Position numbers and translations under genes: made by a program. Positions 15,341 to 22,751 of a DNA stretch of 23,862 nucleotides are shown here, piece after piece; the stretch's first letter is position 1, and every line of letters starts with the position of its first letter. The stretch is from an uncultured Verrucomicrobiota bacterium (GTDB lineage Bacteria; Verrucomicrobiota; Kiritimatiellia; RFP12; UBA1067): positions 1-23,862 of the forward strand of contig CAMOIK010000007.1 in assembly GCA_946615875.1 (NCBI GenBank), in the 5' to 3' direction. The notes beneath the pieces were generated by a model. It was not told the origin of the DNA, searched no databases, and was given only the letters and a program-made list of their open reading frames with translations.

Positions 15341-16192
15341 TCAGACTATCGTGGCGGAGGCGTAACGGTCGTGTCCGGCGAAGTCCTGCTCGATGCGAAT
15401 GCCGGTGAAGCCGTAGGCCTTCATCAGGTCCGCAACGGCTTCGCCCTGGCCGTCGCCTATTTCGAAGAACACCGCGCCGTTGGGCTTGAGCAGGTTCAGC
15501 GCGTCGGCGAGATAGCGGTCGTAGAAGTCCAGCCCCATGGCGCCGCCGTCCAGGGCGAGGCGCGGCTCGAAATCCCTGACGCGCCGGTCGAGCGCGGCGA
15601 TGGCGCCGCTTTCGATGTAAGGAGGATTGGAGACGATCGCGTCGATCATCCCCGGCTCGTCGAAGTCGTCGAGCCCGTCCATCACGGCGAACCTGACGCG
15701 ATCCTCGAGGCCCGTGAAGCGGGCGTTCTCGGCGGCCAGGGCGACGGCGTCCTCGCTGACGTCCGTGCCAAGCAGCGCGGCGTCGCCGCCGTATTCGCAG
15801 GCGATGGAAAGAATGATTGCGCCCGTGCCCGTGCCGACATCTACGACGAACGGGTTTTCGCGCGTCTCCATCCAGGCAAGCACGCGAGTGACCAGTTCTT
15901 CGGTCTCCGGGCGCGGGATCAGCGCGCGGCGGTCGCACTTCAAGGTCAGGCGGCGGAAGTCCCATTCGCCGATGACGTACTGGACTGGCTCGCCGGAGGC
16001 CAGGCGCATGACGCCGCGCCGCATCGCGTCCACGAACCTCCGGGGAACTTCGGCGTCAAGCCGCGCCGCCAGTTCGCCGCGCCCGCAACGAAGAAGGCGG
16101 GCGGCAAGAATCTCCGCGCCCGCCTCGCCGTCCTCGATTCCCTTGGCGGCCAGGAAACTGCCGGACCGCCCTATGGCCTCGCGCCAAAGCAT
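15341..16192 (-). CDS. prmC: Release factor glutamine methyltransferase
   Basis: This 283-residue enzyme N5-methylates the glutamine of the GGQ motif of release factors RF1 and RF2. It shows the N-terminal helical domain with GEPVQYVIG (67-75), RPETE (94-98), the SAM-binding loop VDVGTGTGAI (117-126) and the catalytic NPPY (189-192). Length and motif order are normal. The ATG at 16192 follows the stop of the upstream DUF3127 gene by seven bases. The frame is open further upstream but that part overlaps the upstream gene and is not protein-like. Pairing with rsmI links two modifiers of the translation machinery. Confidence 0.94.
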   Translation of the reverse strand: MLWREAIGRSGSFLAAKGIEDGEAGAEILAARLLRCGRGELAARLDAEVPRRFVDAMRRGVMRLASGEPVQYVIGEWDFRRLTLKCDRRALIPRPETEELVTRVLAWMETRENPFVVDVGTGTGAIILSIACEYGGDAALLGTDVSEDAVALAAENARFTGLEDRVRFAVMDGLDDFDEPGMIDAIVSNPPYIESGAIAALDRRVRDFEPRLALDGGAMGLDFYDRYLADALNLLKPNGAVFFEIGDGQGEAVADLMKAYGFTGIRIEQDFAGHDRYASATIV

Positions 16193-16199
16193 CCCGGCA

Positions 16200-16619
16200 T
16201 CAGAACGGAACGTCGTCGATGAACTCGCCGGCCGTGTCGCCGGCCGACGGGGCCGCCGGCGGCGGGACGGCCGCGCCGACCGACGCGTCGGCGGAGCCGG
16301 CGGGCGAGACGGCATTGCCGTCCGCGCCGATCACATCCAACTTGATGCCCGTCAAATCCACGAAATACTGAGTGCCGCGCGGGCCGCCGTCCCAACGGCG
16401 CCCGTCGATCGCGAAGCGCACCTTCACGCGCATTCCCTTCTGGACGTGGTCGAGCAGGGCGCAGTTCATGCGCTTGAACGTGAACTTCACCGGGTTGGGA
16501 TACCTGTTGTCGGAGTCGATGTCGTTATCGACGATCAGTTCTCGCTTCGTGAAGCCGTTCGTGCCTATGTTCTGGACTGGCCCGACCTCCTCGACCATTC
16601 CCTGGTAGTCATACATCAT
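16200..16619 (-). CDS. DUF3127-type OB-fold protein with SSB-like acidic tail
   Basis: This 139-residue protein has an N-terminal domain (about 1-95) of DUF3127 type, an OB-fold group related to single-stranded DNA-binding proteins, with GPVQNIGTNGFTKRELIV, NPVKFTFKR and RVKVRFAIDGRRW...YFVDLTGIKL. A low-complexity Ala/Pro linker (about 103-130) follows, then the ending GEFIDDVPF. That tail closely resembles the DDDIPF tip through which bacterial SSB recruits repair and replication proteins. So a single-stranded nucleic acid binding role with SSB-style partners is likely; it could be an accessory SSB. An AGGAG ribosome binding site lies nine bases before the ATG at 16619; a second ATG follows directly. 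It heads the operon with prmC, rsmI and the EamA gene. Confidence 0.8.
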   Translation of the reverse strand: MMYDYQGMVEEVGPVQNIGTNGFTKRELIVDNDIDSDNRYPNPVKFTFKRMNCALLDHVQKGMRVKVRFAIDGRRWDGGPRGTQYFVDLTGIKLDVIGADGNAVSPAGSADASVGAAVPPPAAPSAGDTAGEFIDDVPF

Positions 16620-16658
16620 TTGCTTTTCTCCTTCGTGGTTTGAAATCCCTTGCCGCAT

Positions 16659-16674
16659 ATTATACCATATTTTC
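16659..16674 (-). promoter_or_regulatory. Extended -10 promoter of the DUF3127-prmC-rsmI-EamA operon
   Basis: On the minus strand this reads GAAAATATGGTATAAT, identical over 16 bases to the promoter upstream of gmd. The hexamer is at 16659-16664. Unlike the other promoters it is followed by a leader of about 33 bases with an AGGAG ribosome binding site. It starts within 20 bases of the stop codon of the preceding aminomutase gene. Confidence 0.8.
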
Positions 16675-16690
16675 CCGCCCTGCGGCGCGC

Positions 16691-17626
16691 TCACGGCCTC
16701 AAATGTGGCGTCTTGCGCCACGCTCCGCGCAATCTGCCGGCGCCGGGCAGCTCGGCGATCGGGATCTTGCGGCGCTCGCCGGGCACGTCCGCGACGAAAC
16801 GCGGCATCGCCAGGCCGCCGATGGCTTCCGCGCAGACGCGCTCGATGCGCAGCGCGTCCGCGAGGCTGACGCGAAAGCGGTCGATGCCCGCCACCGGGTC
16901 GCACATGAAGACGTAGTACGGGCGTATCCTCGCGGAGGAAAGCGCGCGGAAGAGCGCGAGCATCTCCTCCGGGGAGTCGTTCACCCCCTTCAGCAGCACT
17001 GTCTGGCAGGAGACCGGAATGCCGGCCTCCACCAGCGCGGCGGCGGCGGCTCTGGCCTGCGGCGTCACTTCGTCGGCGCAGTTGAACTGGGTGTTCACCC
17101 AGACCTTGCCGGAGGCGGCGGCCAGGCGCGCGGCGAGCCGCCGCGTGACGCGCCCGGGGTTGGCGCCGAGGGCGCGGGTGCACACGCGCACGATCTCGAT
17201 CTGCTCCAGCGCGGCGAAGGCGTCCACGAAGCGCATCACACGGTCGTCCGGCAGCGTGAGGATGTCGCCGCCGGAAAGCAGCACGTCCCTGACCAAAGGA
17301 TGCGCCTCCACGTAGCGCACGCAGTCCGCCAGCTGCCGCCTGGTGCGGACGACGTCTGCGGCGCCGAGGATGCCGCGCCTCGTGCAGTGGCGGCAGTTCA
17401 TGAAGCATCTGTCGGCCGTCATCACGAGGACGCGGTCCGGGAAGCGCTGGCGCAGGCCCGTGCATCCCGTGGAGCGCGCGGTCTCGCCGAACGGGTCGGG
17501 GCCGTAGCCGTCGTCTTCGCGGCGGTCCTCCTCCCCTGCGGCGGAGACCTGGAGGGCGAAGCGCGGCGAAGCGGCGGCCAGGCGGCGCGCGTATCTGCAC
17601 GCGTATTCGGGGAAGTCACTCGTCAT
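16691..17626 (-). CDS. kamA: Lysine 2,3-aminomutase-type radical SAM enzyme
   Basis: The 311-residue protein is a KamA-family enzyme that would interconvert L-lysine and L-beta-lysine using SAM, a 4Fe-4S cluster and PLP. The cluster motif is CFMNCRHC (C74, C78, C81). Arg83 lies nine residues after the first cysteine, like Arg134 of the Clostridium subterminale enzyme. Asp243 and Asp280, then Lys287 in RRKIP, have the spacing (37 and 44 residues) of the substrate-binding aspartates and PLP lysine of that enzyme (293, 330, 337). It is about 100 residues shorter, lacking most of the N-terminal and C-terminal extensions. EpmB, which supplies beta-lysine for elongation factor P, is a related short form and a good alternative. 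The start overlaps the AT/PPTase gene by 11 bases. Confidence 0.85.
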   Translation of the reverse strand: MTSDFPEYACRYARRLAAASPRFALQVSAAGEEDRREDDGYGPDPFGETARSTGCTGLRQRFPDRVLVMTADRCFMNCRHCTRRGILGAADVVRTRRQLADCVRYVEAHPLVRDVLLSGGDILTLPDDRVMRFVDAFAALEQIEIVRVCTRALGANPGRVTRRLAARLAAASGKVWVNTQFNCADEVTPQARAAAAALVEAGIPVSCQTVLLKGVNDSPEEMLALFRALSSARIRPYYVFMCDPVAGIDRFRVSLADALRIERVCAEAIGGLAMPRFVADVPGERRKIPIAELPGAGRLRGAWRKTPHLRP

Positions 17627-20600
17627 GGAACATCAGCGAAGGTATGAAGCAGAAGGCGAGGGCGTGGTCTCGCACGACGCGCGAAGAGACGTCGATGTCG
17701 CGCCCCTTGAAGTTCTTGAAGGCGTCCAGCCACGCGCCTTCGAGGCGGACCGTCATGCTGCCGGTGACGGAATGGTAGCCCGTGACGACGAGCTGCTTTG
17801 GCGAATACCGGATGCCCGTGCCCAGCGCCTTGGACACCGCCTCCTTCGCGCACCAGAAGCGTATGAACGCCTGCGACGAGTTGGAGCTCTGCGCCGCGAG
17901 CTCCAGTTCCTCCGTGGTGAACACGCCGCTCGTGAACTCCTCGGAAAGATCGCGCGTCACAGACTCCACGTCCACGCCGACTCTGGCGTTCGCGGCGGCG
18001 ATGGCCACCACGAACTGCGCGGTGTGCGCGATGGCGATGTCTATCTTGGTGACGAGGAAGCGGCGCCAGTCGCCGATGGGCACCGGCTTGCCGTCTGGGT
18101 TGGGGCATATCTGTATGTCGGCGTCGTTCCAGCGGGCGTGGTAGAAGTCGCGCAGGAAGCGGCGCACCGCCTCTTTCGCGGCGAGGCGGCCGATCAGCCA
18201 TTCGGTGCGGCGCGCCACCGAGCCTTTCATGTCGGCGATCACGCGGCGCTCGGCGTCGTTGAGGATGACGTGGCTCATGATCTTCAGCCACAGCGCCTCG
18301 TTGCGTTCGAAGAGCGGATACTGTATGTCGGTGACGAAGGCCGCCGCGACGTCGGTGGCGGGGTTGCCGAAGACCGATTTGTCGAGGTCCTGCGTCAGGA
18401 AGGAGTTGGCCGGCTGCAGGAGCAGCTGGCAGTATTCCTTGGGCACGCGCTCCGTCTGCTCCTCCCAGCCGGAGAAGGAATACACCACGTTGCCGTCGCC
18501 GCCGGTGACGGTGATGTCGCACAGGTGGCTCTGCGGGGTGACGCCGGTCAGGCGCATGTAGCAGTTCAGCTCCGCGCCCTCGGCCGGCGTGGCCCCCAGG
18601 ACTTCGAGGCGGCGCAGGCGCAGCGGCAGCGCGAACGCCCCGGGGAAACGCTCCTGCGACCGCCACAGCTCGAAGCCGCTCGTTATGGCGTGCAGCAGCA
18701 TGGGATTGACCGCCCAGAGCGGATAGGCGGCGGCGGCGACCGCGCCGCCCGACGGCATCACGCCCACGGTGTAGTCCAGCCCCTCCTCGCCCCACGTCTG
18801 CGCGAACGTTATGCCGCGCAGGCGCCGCCCGCAGGAGAGCATGGCCGGGTATATCTCCCGGCCGCTCCAGTGCACGTAGCGGGGGCGCGTGAGCGGAGAG
18901 GGGACGAACGGCACGGAGGGCGGCACCTTCTGCGTGAGCACCACCGTCGCTTCCATCACCGGCCACGTGTAGGCGGAATTGGGCGAGTCGTCGCGTATCT
19001 TCACCTTGATCGCCGCCGCGCCAGGCTCCGCGGTGGCGACGCGCTCGGCGCGGATGAAGAGCCGCATCCTGCCGTCCTTGAAGGCGACGCGGCGGCGGCA
19101 CACGAAATCTTCCACGGCCGCCAGGCTGCGGTTGGGCATCACGCGCATGGCGGCCTCGGCGGCGATTTCGATGCCCATCGGCACGCTCAGCAGCATCAAC
19201 CCCTTCAGCGCGGGGTCGGCATACGATAGCTGGCTGGAGCCTATGGCGAAATCGGCGATGAGCGGCTCCGCCGCCGTCGAAAAGACCTTGACCAGTTCGC
19301 ACGACACGCCGGGGCTGGACTCCAATTCCTCTGCGTCGGAAATCAGCGGCTGGACGGCGCCCGTGTCGAACTGCCTGTTGCGCATGGCCTCTTTCCTGAG
19401 CACGGCCTTGCGCTCCGCCGCCTTCGCCCCCCTCCCCTTCGGCTCAGACAGATAGTGCGCGCCGTTCAGGCGGCGCTCCGCGCCGAGAAGCGTCATGCGC
19501 GGGAAGGCGCGCGTCAGACGGAGCTCGGCGTCGCGCCGCACCTCCTGGCTGAGAGACGACGAGAAGTCGAGCCGGCGCAGGCGCCGCCCGGCGAACATCG
19601 CCGATACGTCGCAGTCGGCGCCGGCGGCGACGAGCTGGGCGATGCCGTGCTGGAGCTGGAGCGAACCGCGCCTGTTCAGGGAATCGAGCGCGATCGCCGC
19701 GAAGTCCTTGCCCTTCAGCACGTCCTCGGCGGCGCTAGTCATCAGCCCGCGCGGCCCGACCTCCAGGAACACGCGGTAGCCGTCCTCGTACATCCTCGTC
19801 ACCGTCTCGGCGAAACGCACGGGCCGCGCCCAGCGCGAAGCCGTCTCGGCGCGGGCCGCGCGCACGCGGCGCGGCACAGGCCCGGCCTCGCCGCACGAAT
19901 AGACGTCGATCTGCGGCTCGACGCGCATCCAGTCGTCGGTGAACTTGCGCAGCGCCGGGACCAGCGAGTCGCACTTCGGCGTGTTGAACGGGCGGTCGAG
20001 CGCCAGGCGCATCGTGCGGATGCCTGCGCCCGAGAACGCCTTGACCGCCTCCTCCTCGTAGTCGGGATCGATCGCGTAAACGCGGCGGCGCGGCGAGAAC
20101 TCCATGGAGAGAGACACCTTGGATTTCGGCATCGCGGCCAGCACGGCGTCGGCCTCGCCGTCGCTGTGCAGCAGCACGGAAAGCATCACCGTCTTCGGCA
20201 GGCCGCCGTGCGACACCGCCTTGTCGACTATGCGGTAGATTTCGCGGATCGCGGCCACGCGCTCGTGCCGCCTGGGCGCGCCGGCCGCACCGCTTTTGAT
20301 CATCGCGGCCAGGTCGCCGCCGGCGCATCCCAGCACGCCGTCTGGCTCCAGGTTGAACGTCTTCATCAGGCGGGAGAGCGCGGCGTTCGCGGAATACACC
20401 GACACCAGCGCCTGCGCGTAGGCGCCCGACGAGAATATGTCGGCGTCGTGCCGGTAGTACGGCGCCGGCGGGAATATGAAGTTGGACGGCGTGAAGTCGG
20501 CGTTGTCGTTCATCGCCTCCTCCAGCTCGTCGAACGCCGCGCGGCACACGGGGAACTGCACGGCCACGTCGCGCAGCATGTCGGGATAGAACGAAATCAC

Positions 20601-20927
20601 CCCGGGATAGATGAACGCCAGCCGCCCTCCGCCTTCGCCGAGCAGGTGCTCGCGGGAATAGTAGGTCCCGCTCTTGTCGCGCAGACGCTTCGCGCCGCCG
20701 CATATCCTGTCGCGGGCGGAAGCCAGGCGCGAGCGCAGATCGGCGATGCCGGTCGCGATCGTCGCCAGCCGCGCCGGCCCGCGAGCGAGCGAGCACGTGT
20801 AGGCGACGTCGGCGAGCGATACGTCGCGCACGCGGTCGATGAACCCGAGCACGCGGGCCGCTTCCTCCGCCAGCGCCTCGTCGTCCGCCGCCGACACCAC
20901 CACAAGTTCGCTGCCAGCTATGTCCAT
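17616..20927 (-). CDS. PKS/PUFA-synthase-like protein: AT, dehydratase and PPTase domains
   Basis: This protein of about 1103 residues begins with a KS-AT linker-like stretch (1-90). An acyltransferase-like domain follows (about 102-410), with FIYPGVISFYPDM at its start and VFLEVGPRGLMTS at its end. Then come a double-hotdog dehydratase-like region (about 550-865) and a Sfp-type 4'-phosphopantetheinyl transferase (about 905-1095) with RLAAKEAVRRFL, VGVDVE (983-988) and FWCAKEAVSKALG (about 1024-1036). The AT nucleophile motif GHSxG is GCAGG (200-204, Ser to Ala) and the expected His of FHTP is Asn (FNTP, 315). In the dehydratase, the DHxxxG His is Phe (560, DFAIG) and the expected Asp is Asn (741). 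So only the PPTase looks active. I chose the ATG at 20927 (GAGG four bases before); a TTG at 21029 adds an Arg-rich stretch that looks non-coding, and an ATG at 20981 is intermediate. No ketosynthase or acyl carrier protein lies in the window. Confidence 0.8.
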   Translation of the reverse strand: MDIAGSELVVVSAADDEALAEEAARVLGFIDRVRDVSLADVAYTCSLARGPARLATIATGIADLRSRLASARDRICGGAKRLRDKSGTYYSREHLLGEGGGRLAFIYPGVISFYPDMLRDVAVQFPVCRAAFDELEEAMNDNADFTPSNFIFPPAPYYRHDADIFSSGAYAQALVSVYSANAALSRLMKTFNLEPDGVLGCAGGDLAAMIKSGAAGAPRRHERVAAIREIYRIVDKAVSHGGLPKTVMLSVLLHSDGEADAVLAAMPKSKVSLSMEFSPRRRVYAIDPDYEEEAVKAFSGAGIRTMRLALDRPFNTPKCDSLVPALRKFTDDWMRVEPQIDVYSCGEAGPVPRRVRAARAETASRWARPVRFAETVTRMYEDGYRVFLEVGPRGLMTSAAEDVLKGKDFAAIALDSLNRRGSLQLQHGIAQLVAAGADCDVSAMFAGRRLRRLDFSSSLSQEVRRDAELRLTRAFPRMTLLGAERRLNGAHYLSEPKGRGAKAAERKAVLRKEAMRNRQFDTGAVQPLISDAEELESSPGVSCELVKVFSTAAEPLIADFAIGSSQLSYADPALKGLMLLSVPMGIEIAAEAAMRVMPNRSLAAVEDFVCRRRVAFKDGRMRLFIRAERVATAEPGAAAIKVKIRDDSPNSAYTWPVMEATVVLTQKVPPSVPFVPSPLTRPRYVHWSGREIYPAMLSCGRRLRGITFAQTWGEEGLDYTVGVMPSGGAVAAAAYPLWAVNPMLLHAITSGFELWRSQERFPGAFALPLRLRRLEVLGATPAEGAELNCYMRLTGVTPQSHLCDITVTGGDGNVVYSFSGWEEQTERVPKEYCQLLLQPANSFLTQDLDKSVFGNPATDVAAAFVTDIQYPLFERNEALWLKIMSHVILNDAERRVIADMKGSVARRTEWLIGRLAAKEAVRRFLRDFYHARWNDADIQICPNPDGKPVPIGDWRRFLVTKIDIAIAHTAQFVVAIAAANARVGVDVESVTRDLSEEFTSGVFTTEELELAAQSSNSSQAFIRFWCAKEAVSKALGTGIRYSPKQLVVTGYHSVTGSMTVRLEGAWLDAFKNFKGRDIDVSSRVVRDHALAFCFIPSLMFHDE

Positions 20928-21018
20928 GGTGCCTCGCGCCGTGCCTGGTTGCCGCCCCTGTCTGCGCACCGTGAGCCGCATCGACGGCGGAATATCCGCC
21001 GGTCGCCGCGCCGCACGT

Positions 21019-21795
21019 TCATCCGGCAAGCTCCTCGAAGTAGTCCGTGTCGAGCCGCTTTAGCACGTAAGACTTGCCGACTTCCTGCACGCCGACGTTG
21101 TACTCGATCATGAAGCCGACGAGCATCTCCCCGTCTATCAGCGCGATCTTGGAGTTGCAGCAAGGCTTCTCGGCCTTGCGCTTCGCCTCCGGCGAGAAGC
21201 CCGAACTCGTGACGAACACGCCGTCGCGTCCCTCCAGCGCGCCGATGAACCTGTCTATTTCCGGCCGCTGCACGTTGTGGCCGTCGTAGCGTTTGGTCTG
21301 CACGCATATCACATTGAGACCGAGGCGGTCGCCGTATATGTAGCCGTCTATGCCGCCGTCGTGCGACGCCTGCGTCATCTCTGCACGTCCGAAGCCCATG
21401 CGCGATATGAGGCTGTTGACCAGGATCTCGAAGGCGGTGTCGTCCATCTTCACGATGCGCGCAAGCAGTTCGTCGCGCAAGGCGCGGTCTGCGCGGCAGA
21501 ACGCCTCCTCCATGATCTCCTCCGGCGACGCTTCCGGGATGTGCGCGGCCGCCGGAGCGGATGCTGCGGCTTCGCTGTAGTAGAATCTCGGAGGCCGCGA
21601 GCCCTGCACCATGCGGATCGGCGTCCCGTTGCCGGCCGCGCTCATGAGCAGCGCGCGCACCGGCCCGTCGCCGCCCGACCAGTGCAGCGCGGGGAACTTT
21701 TCCCTGATCTGCCGGGAAATCTCGACCACCCGCATCTCGCGGCCGGGAGCGGCCTTGAGGATTTCGAGGCAAGGCTCGTAGAACATGCTGGCCAT
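21019..21795 (-). CDS. Mrr-type restriction endonuclease-like protein
   Basis: The 258-residue protein has an N-terminal winged-helix-like Mrr_N region (about 1-75) and a C-terminal Mrr catalytic domain (about 118-235). The latter shows FEILVNSLISRMGF, the PD-(D/E)xK core as DGGID (146-150) and VQTKRY (Q166, K168), then F.GAL and GVFVTSSGFSPEA. Mrr-like enzymes cut methylated DNA or act as orphan nucleases; the core is intact, so it should be active. No methyltransferase or partner gene is visible. It lies 18 bases after the fucose synthase gene, in the same orientation and apparently the same transcript, which is an odd place for a defence gene. Start at 21795; an ATG at 21786 is also possible. 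Confidence 0.86.
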   Translation of the reverse strand: MASMFYEPCLEILKAAPGREMRVVEISRQIREKFPALHWSGGDGPVRALLMSAAGNGTPIRMVQGSRPPRFYYSEAAASAPAAAHIPEASPEEIMEEAFCRADRALRDELLARIVKMDDTAFEILVNSLISRMGFGRAEMTQASHDGGIDGYIYGDRLGLNVICVQTKRYDGHNVQRPEIDRFIGALEGRDGVFVTSSGFSPEAKRKAEKPCCNSKIALIDGEMLVGFMIEYNVGVQEVGKSYVLKRLDTDYFEELAG

Positions 21796-21813
21796 GCGTC
21801 GCCCCCGTGTTTC

Positions 21814-22749
21814 CTACAGCCTTACGGTGCCGTTTGCGACTTCGGAGCGGTATGCGGCGACGGTGGAGCGCAGGCCCTGTTCGAGCGAGATGGCGCTGCG
21901 CCAGCCGAGCGAGCGGATGAGCGAAGTGTCGCAGAGCTTGCGCGGGGTGCCGTCCGGCTTGGAGGAGTCCCAGACGATTTCCGCGTCGGAGCCGGTGGCG
22001 GCCTTGACGGCCTCCGCCAGCTGCCGGATCGAGACCTCTTCGCCGCTGCCGACGTTCATGAGGTCTGGCGGGTTGTCGAGGCCGAGCGCGAAGAGGCAGG
22101 CGGAGGCGAGGTCGTCCACGTGCAGGAACTCGCGTATGGCCGAACCCGTCCCCCACAGCGTCACCTTGCCTTCGGCGGTCTCGAACTTGCGGATGAGCGT
22201 CGGCAGGACGTGTCCGTGGACGATGTCGTAGTTGTCGCCCGGGCCGTAGAGGTTGGTGGGCATGAGCGAGTGGTAGAGGAGGCCGCGTTCGCGGCGCAGG
22301 AACTCGCAGAGCTTGAGGCCCGAAATCTTGGCGAGCGCATACCCCTCGTTGGTTTTCTCCAGTTCGCTCGTCAGGAGCGCGGATTCGGGTATGGGCTGCG
22401 GGGCGAGGCGCGGATATATGCAGGTGGAGCCGAGGAACAAGAGGCGCTTGACTCCGTGCTCCGCCGCCTCCCACACGGCGTTCATGGCGATCAGCTCGTT
22501 TTCGTAGAGGAAGAGCGAGTTCGCTGCGGAGTTGGCGCCGATGCCGCCGACGCGAGCGGCGGCGATCACGGCGACGTCGATGTTGTTCGCGGCGTAGAAG
22601 TCGGCCACGGCCCTGCGGTCGGTGAGGTCGAGCTCCGAATGCGTGGCGGTGACGATGTTGGAATATCCCGCGGCCTTCAAGGCCCGCACGACCGCCGCGC
22701 CCACCATGCCGCGGTGCCCCGCGACGTAGATGACGCTGTTCTTGTCCAT
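21814..22749 (-). CDS. fcl: GDP-L-fucose synthase
   Basis: This 311-residue SDR enzyme epimerises and reduces GDP-4-keto-6-deoxy-D-mannose to GDP-L-fucose with NADPH. It has the N-terminal GHRGMVGAA nucleotide-binding loop, LGSTCIYP, the catalytic YALAK and the PTNLYGPGDN segment typical of Fcl/WcaG. I prefer the ATG at 22749, seven bases after AAGGAGG; the ATG at 22755 overlaps the gmd stop and lies only one base from that ribosome binding site. It is transcribed with gmd, which supplies its substrate, so the pair makes GDP-L-fucose for capsule, O-antigen or protein glycans. No fucosyltransferase is in the window. Confidence 0.94.
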   Translation of the reverse strand: MDKNSVIYVAGHRGMVGAAVVRALKAAGYSNIVTATHSELDLTDRRAVADFYAANNIDVAVIAAARVGGIGANSAANSLFLYENELIAMNAVWEAAEHGVKRLLFLGSTCIYPRLAPQPIPESALLTSELEKTNEGYALAKISGLKLCEFLRRERGLLYHSLMPTNLYGPGDNYDIVHGHVLPTLIRKFETAEGKVTLWGTGSAIREFLHVDDLASACLFALGLDNPPDLMNVGSGEEVSIRQLAEAVKAATGSDAEIVWDSSKPDGTPRKLCDTSLIRSLGWRSAISLEQGLRSTVAAYRSEVANGTVRL

Positions 22750-22751
22750 CG

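Noticed and set aside
17625..19229. 534-codon plus-strand frame opposite the PPTase end
   Set aside because: His/Arg-rich shadow of the AT/DH/PPTase gene, whose Sfp motifs are clearly coded on the other strand.
20928..21029. Upstream TTG start extending the AT/PPTase protein by 34 residues
   Set aside because: The added stretch is Arg/Pro-rich and unlike protein; the ATG at 20927 has a ribosome binding site and begins a linker-like domain.
19455..21113. 552-codon plus-strand frame opposite the acyltransferase domain
   Set aside because: No motif; antisense to a domain with recognisable AT landmarks.
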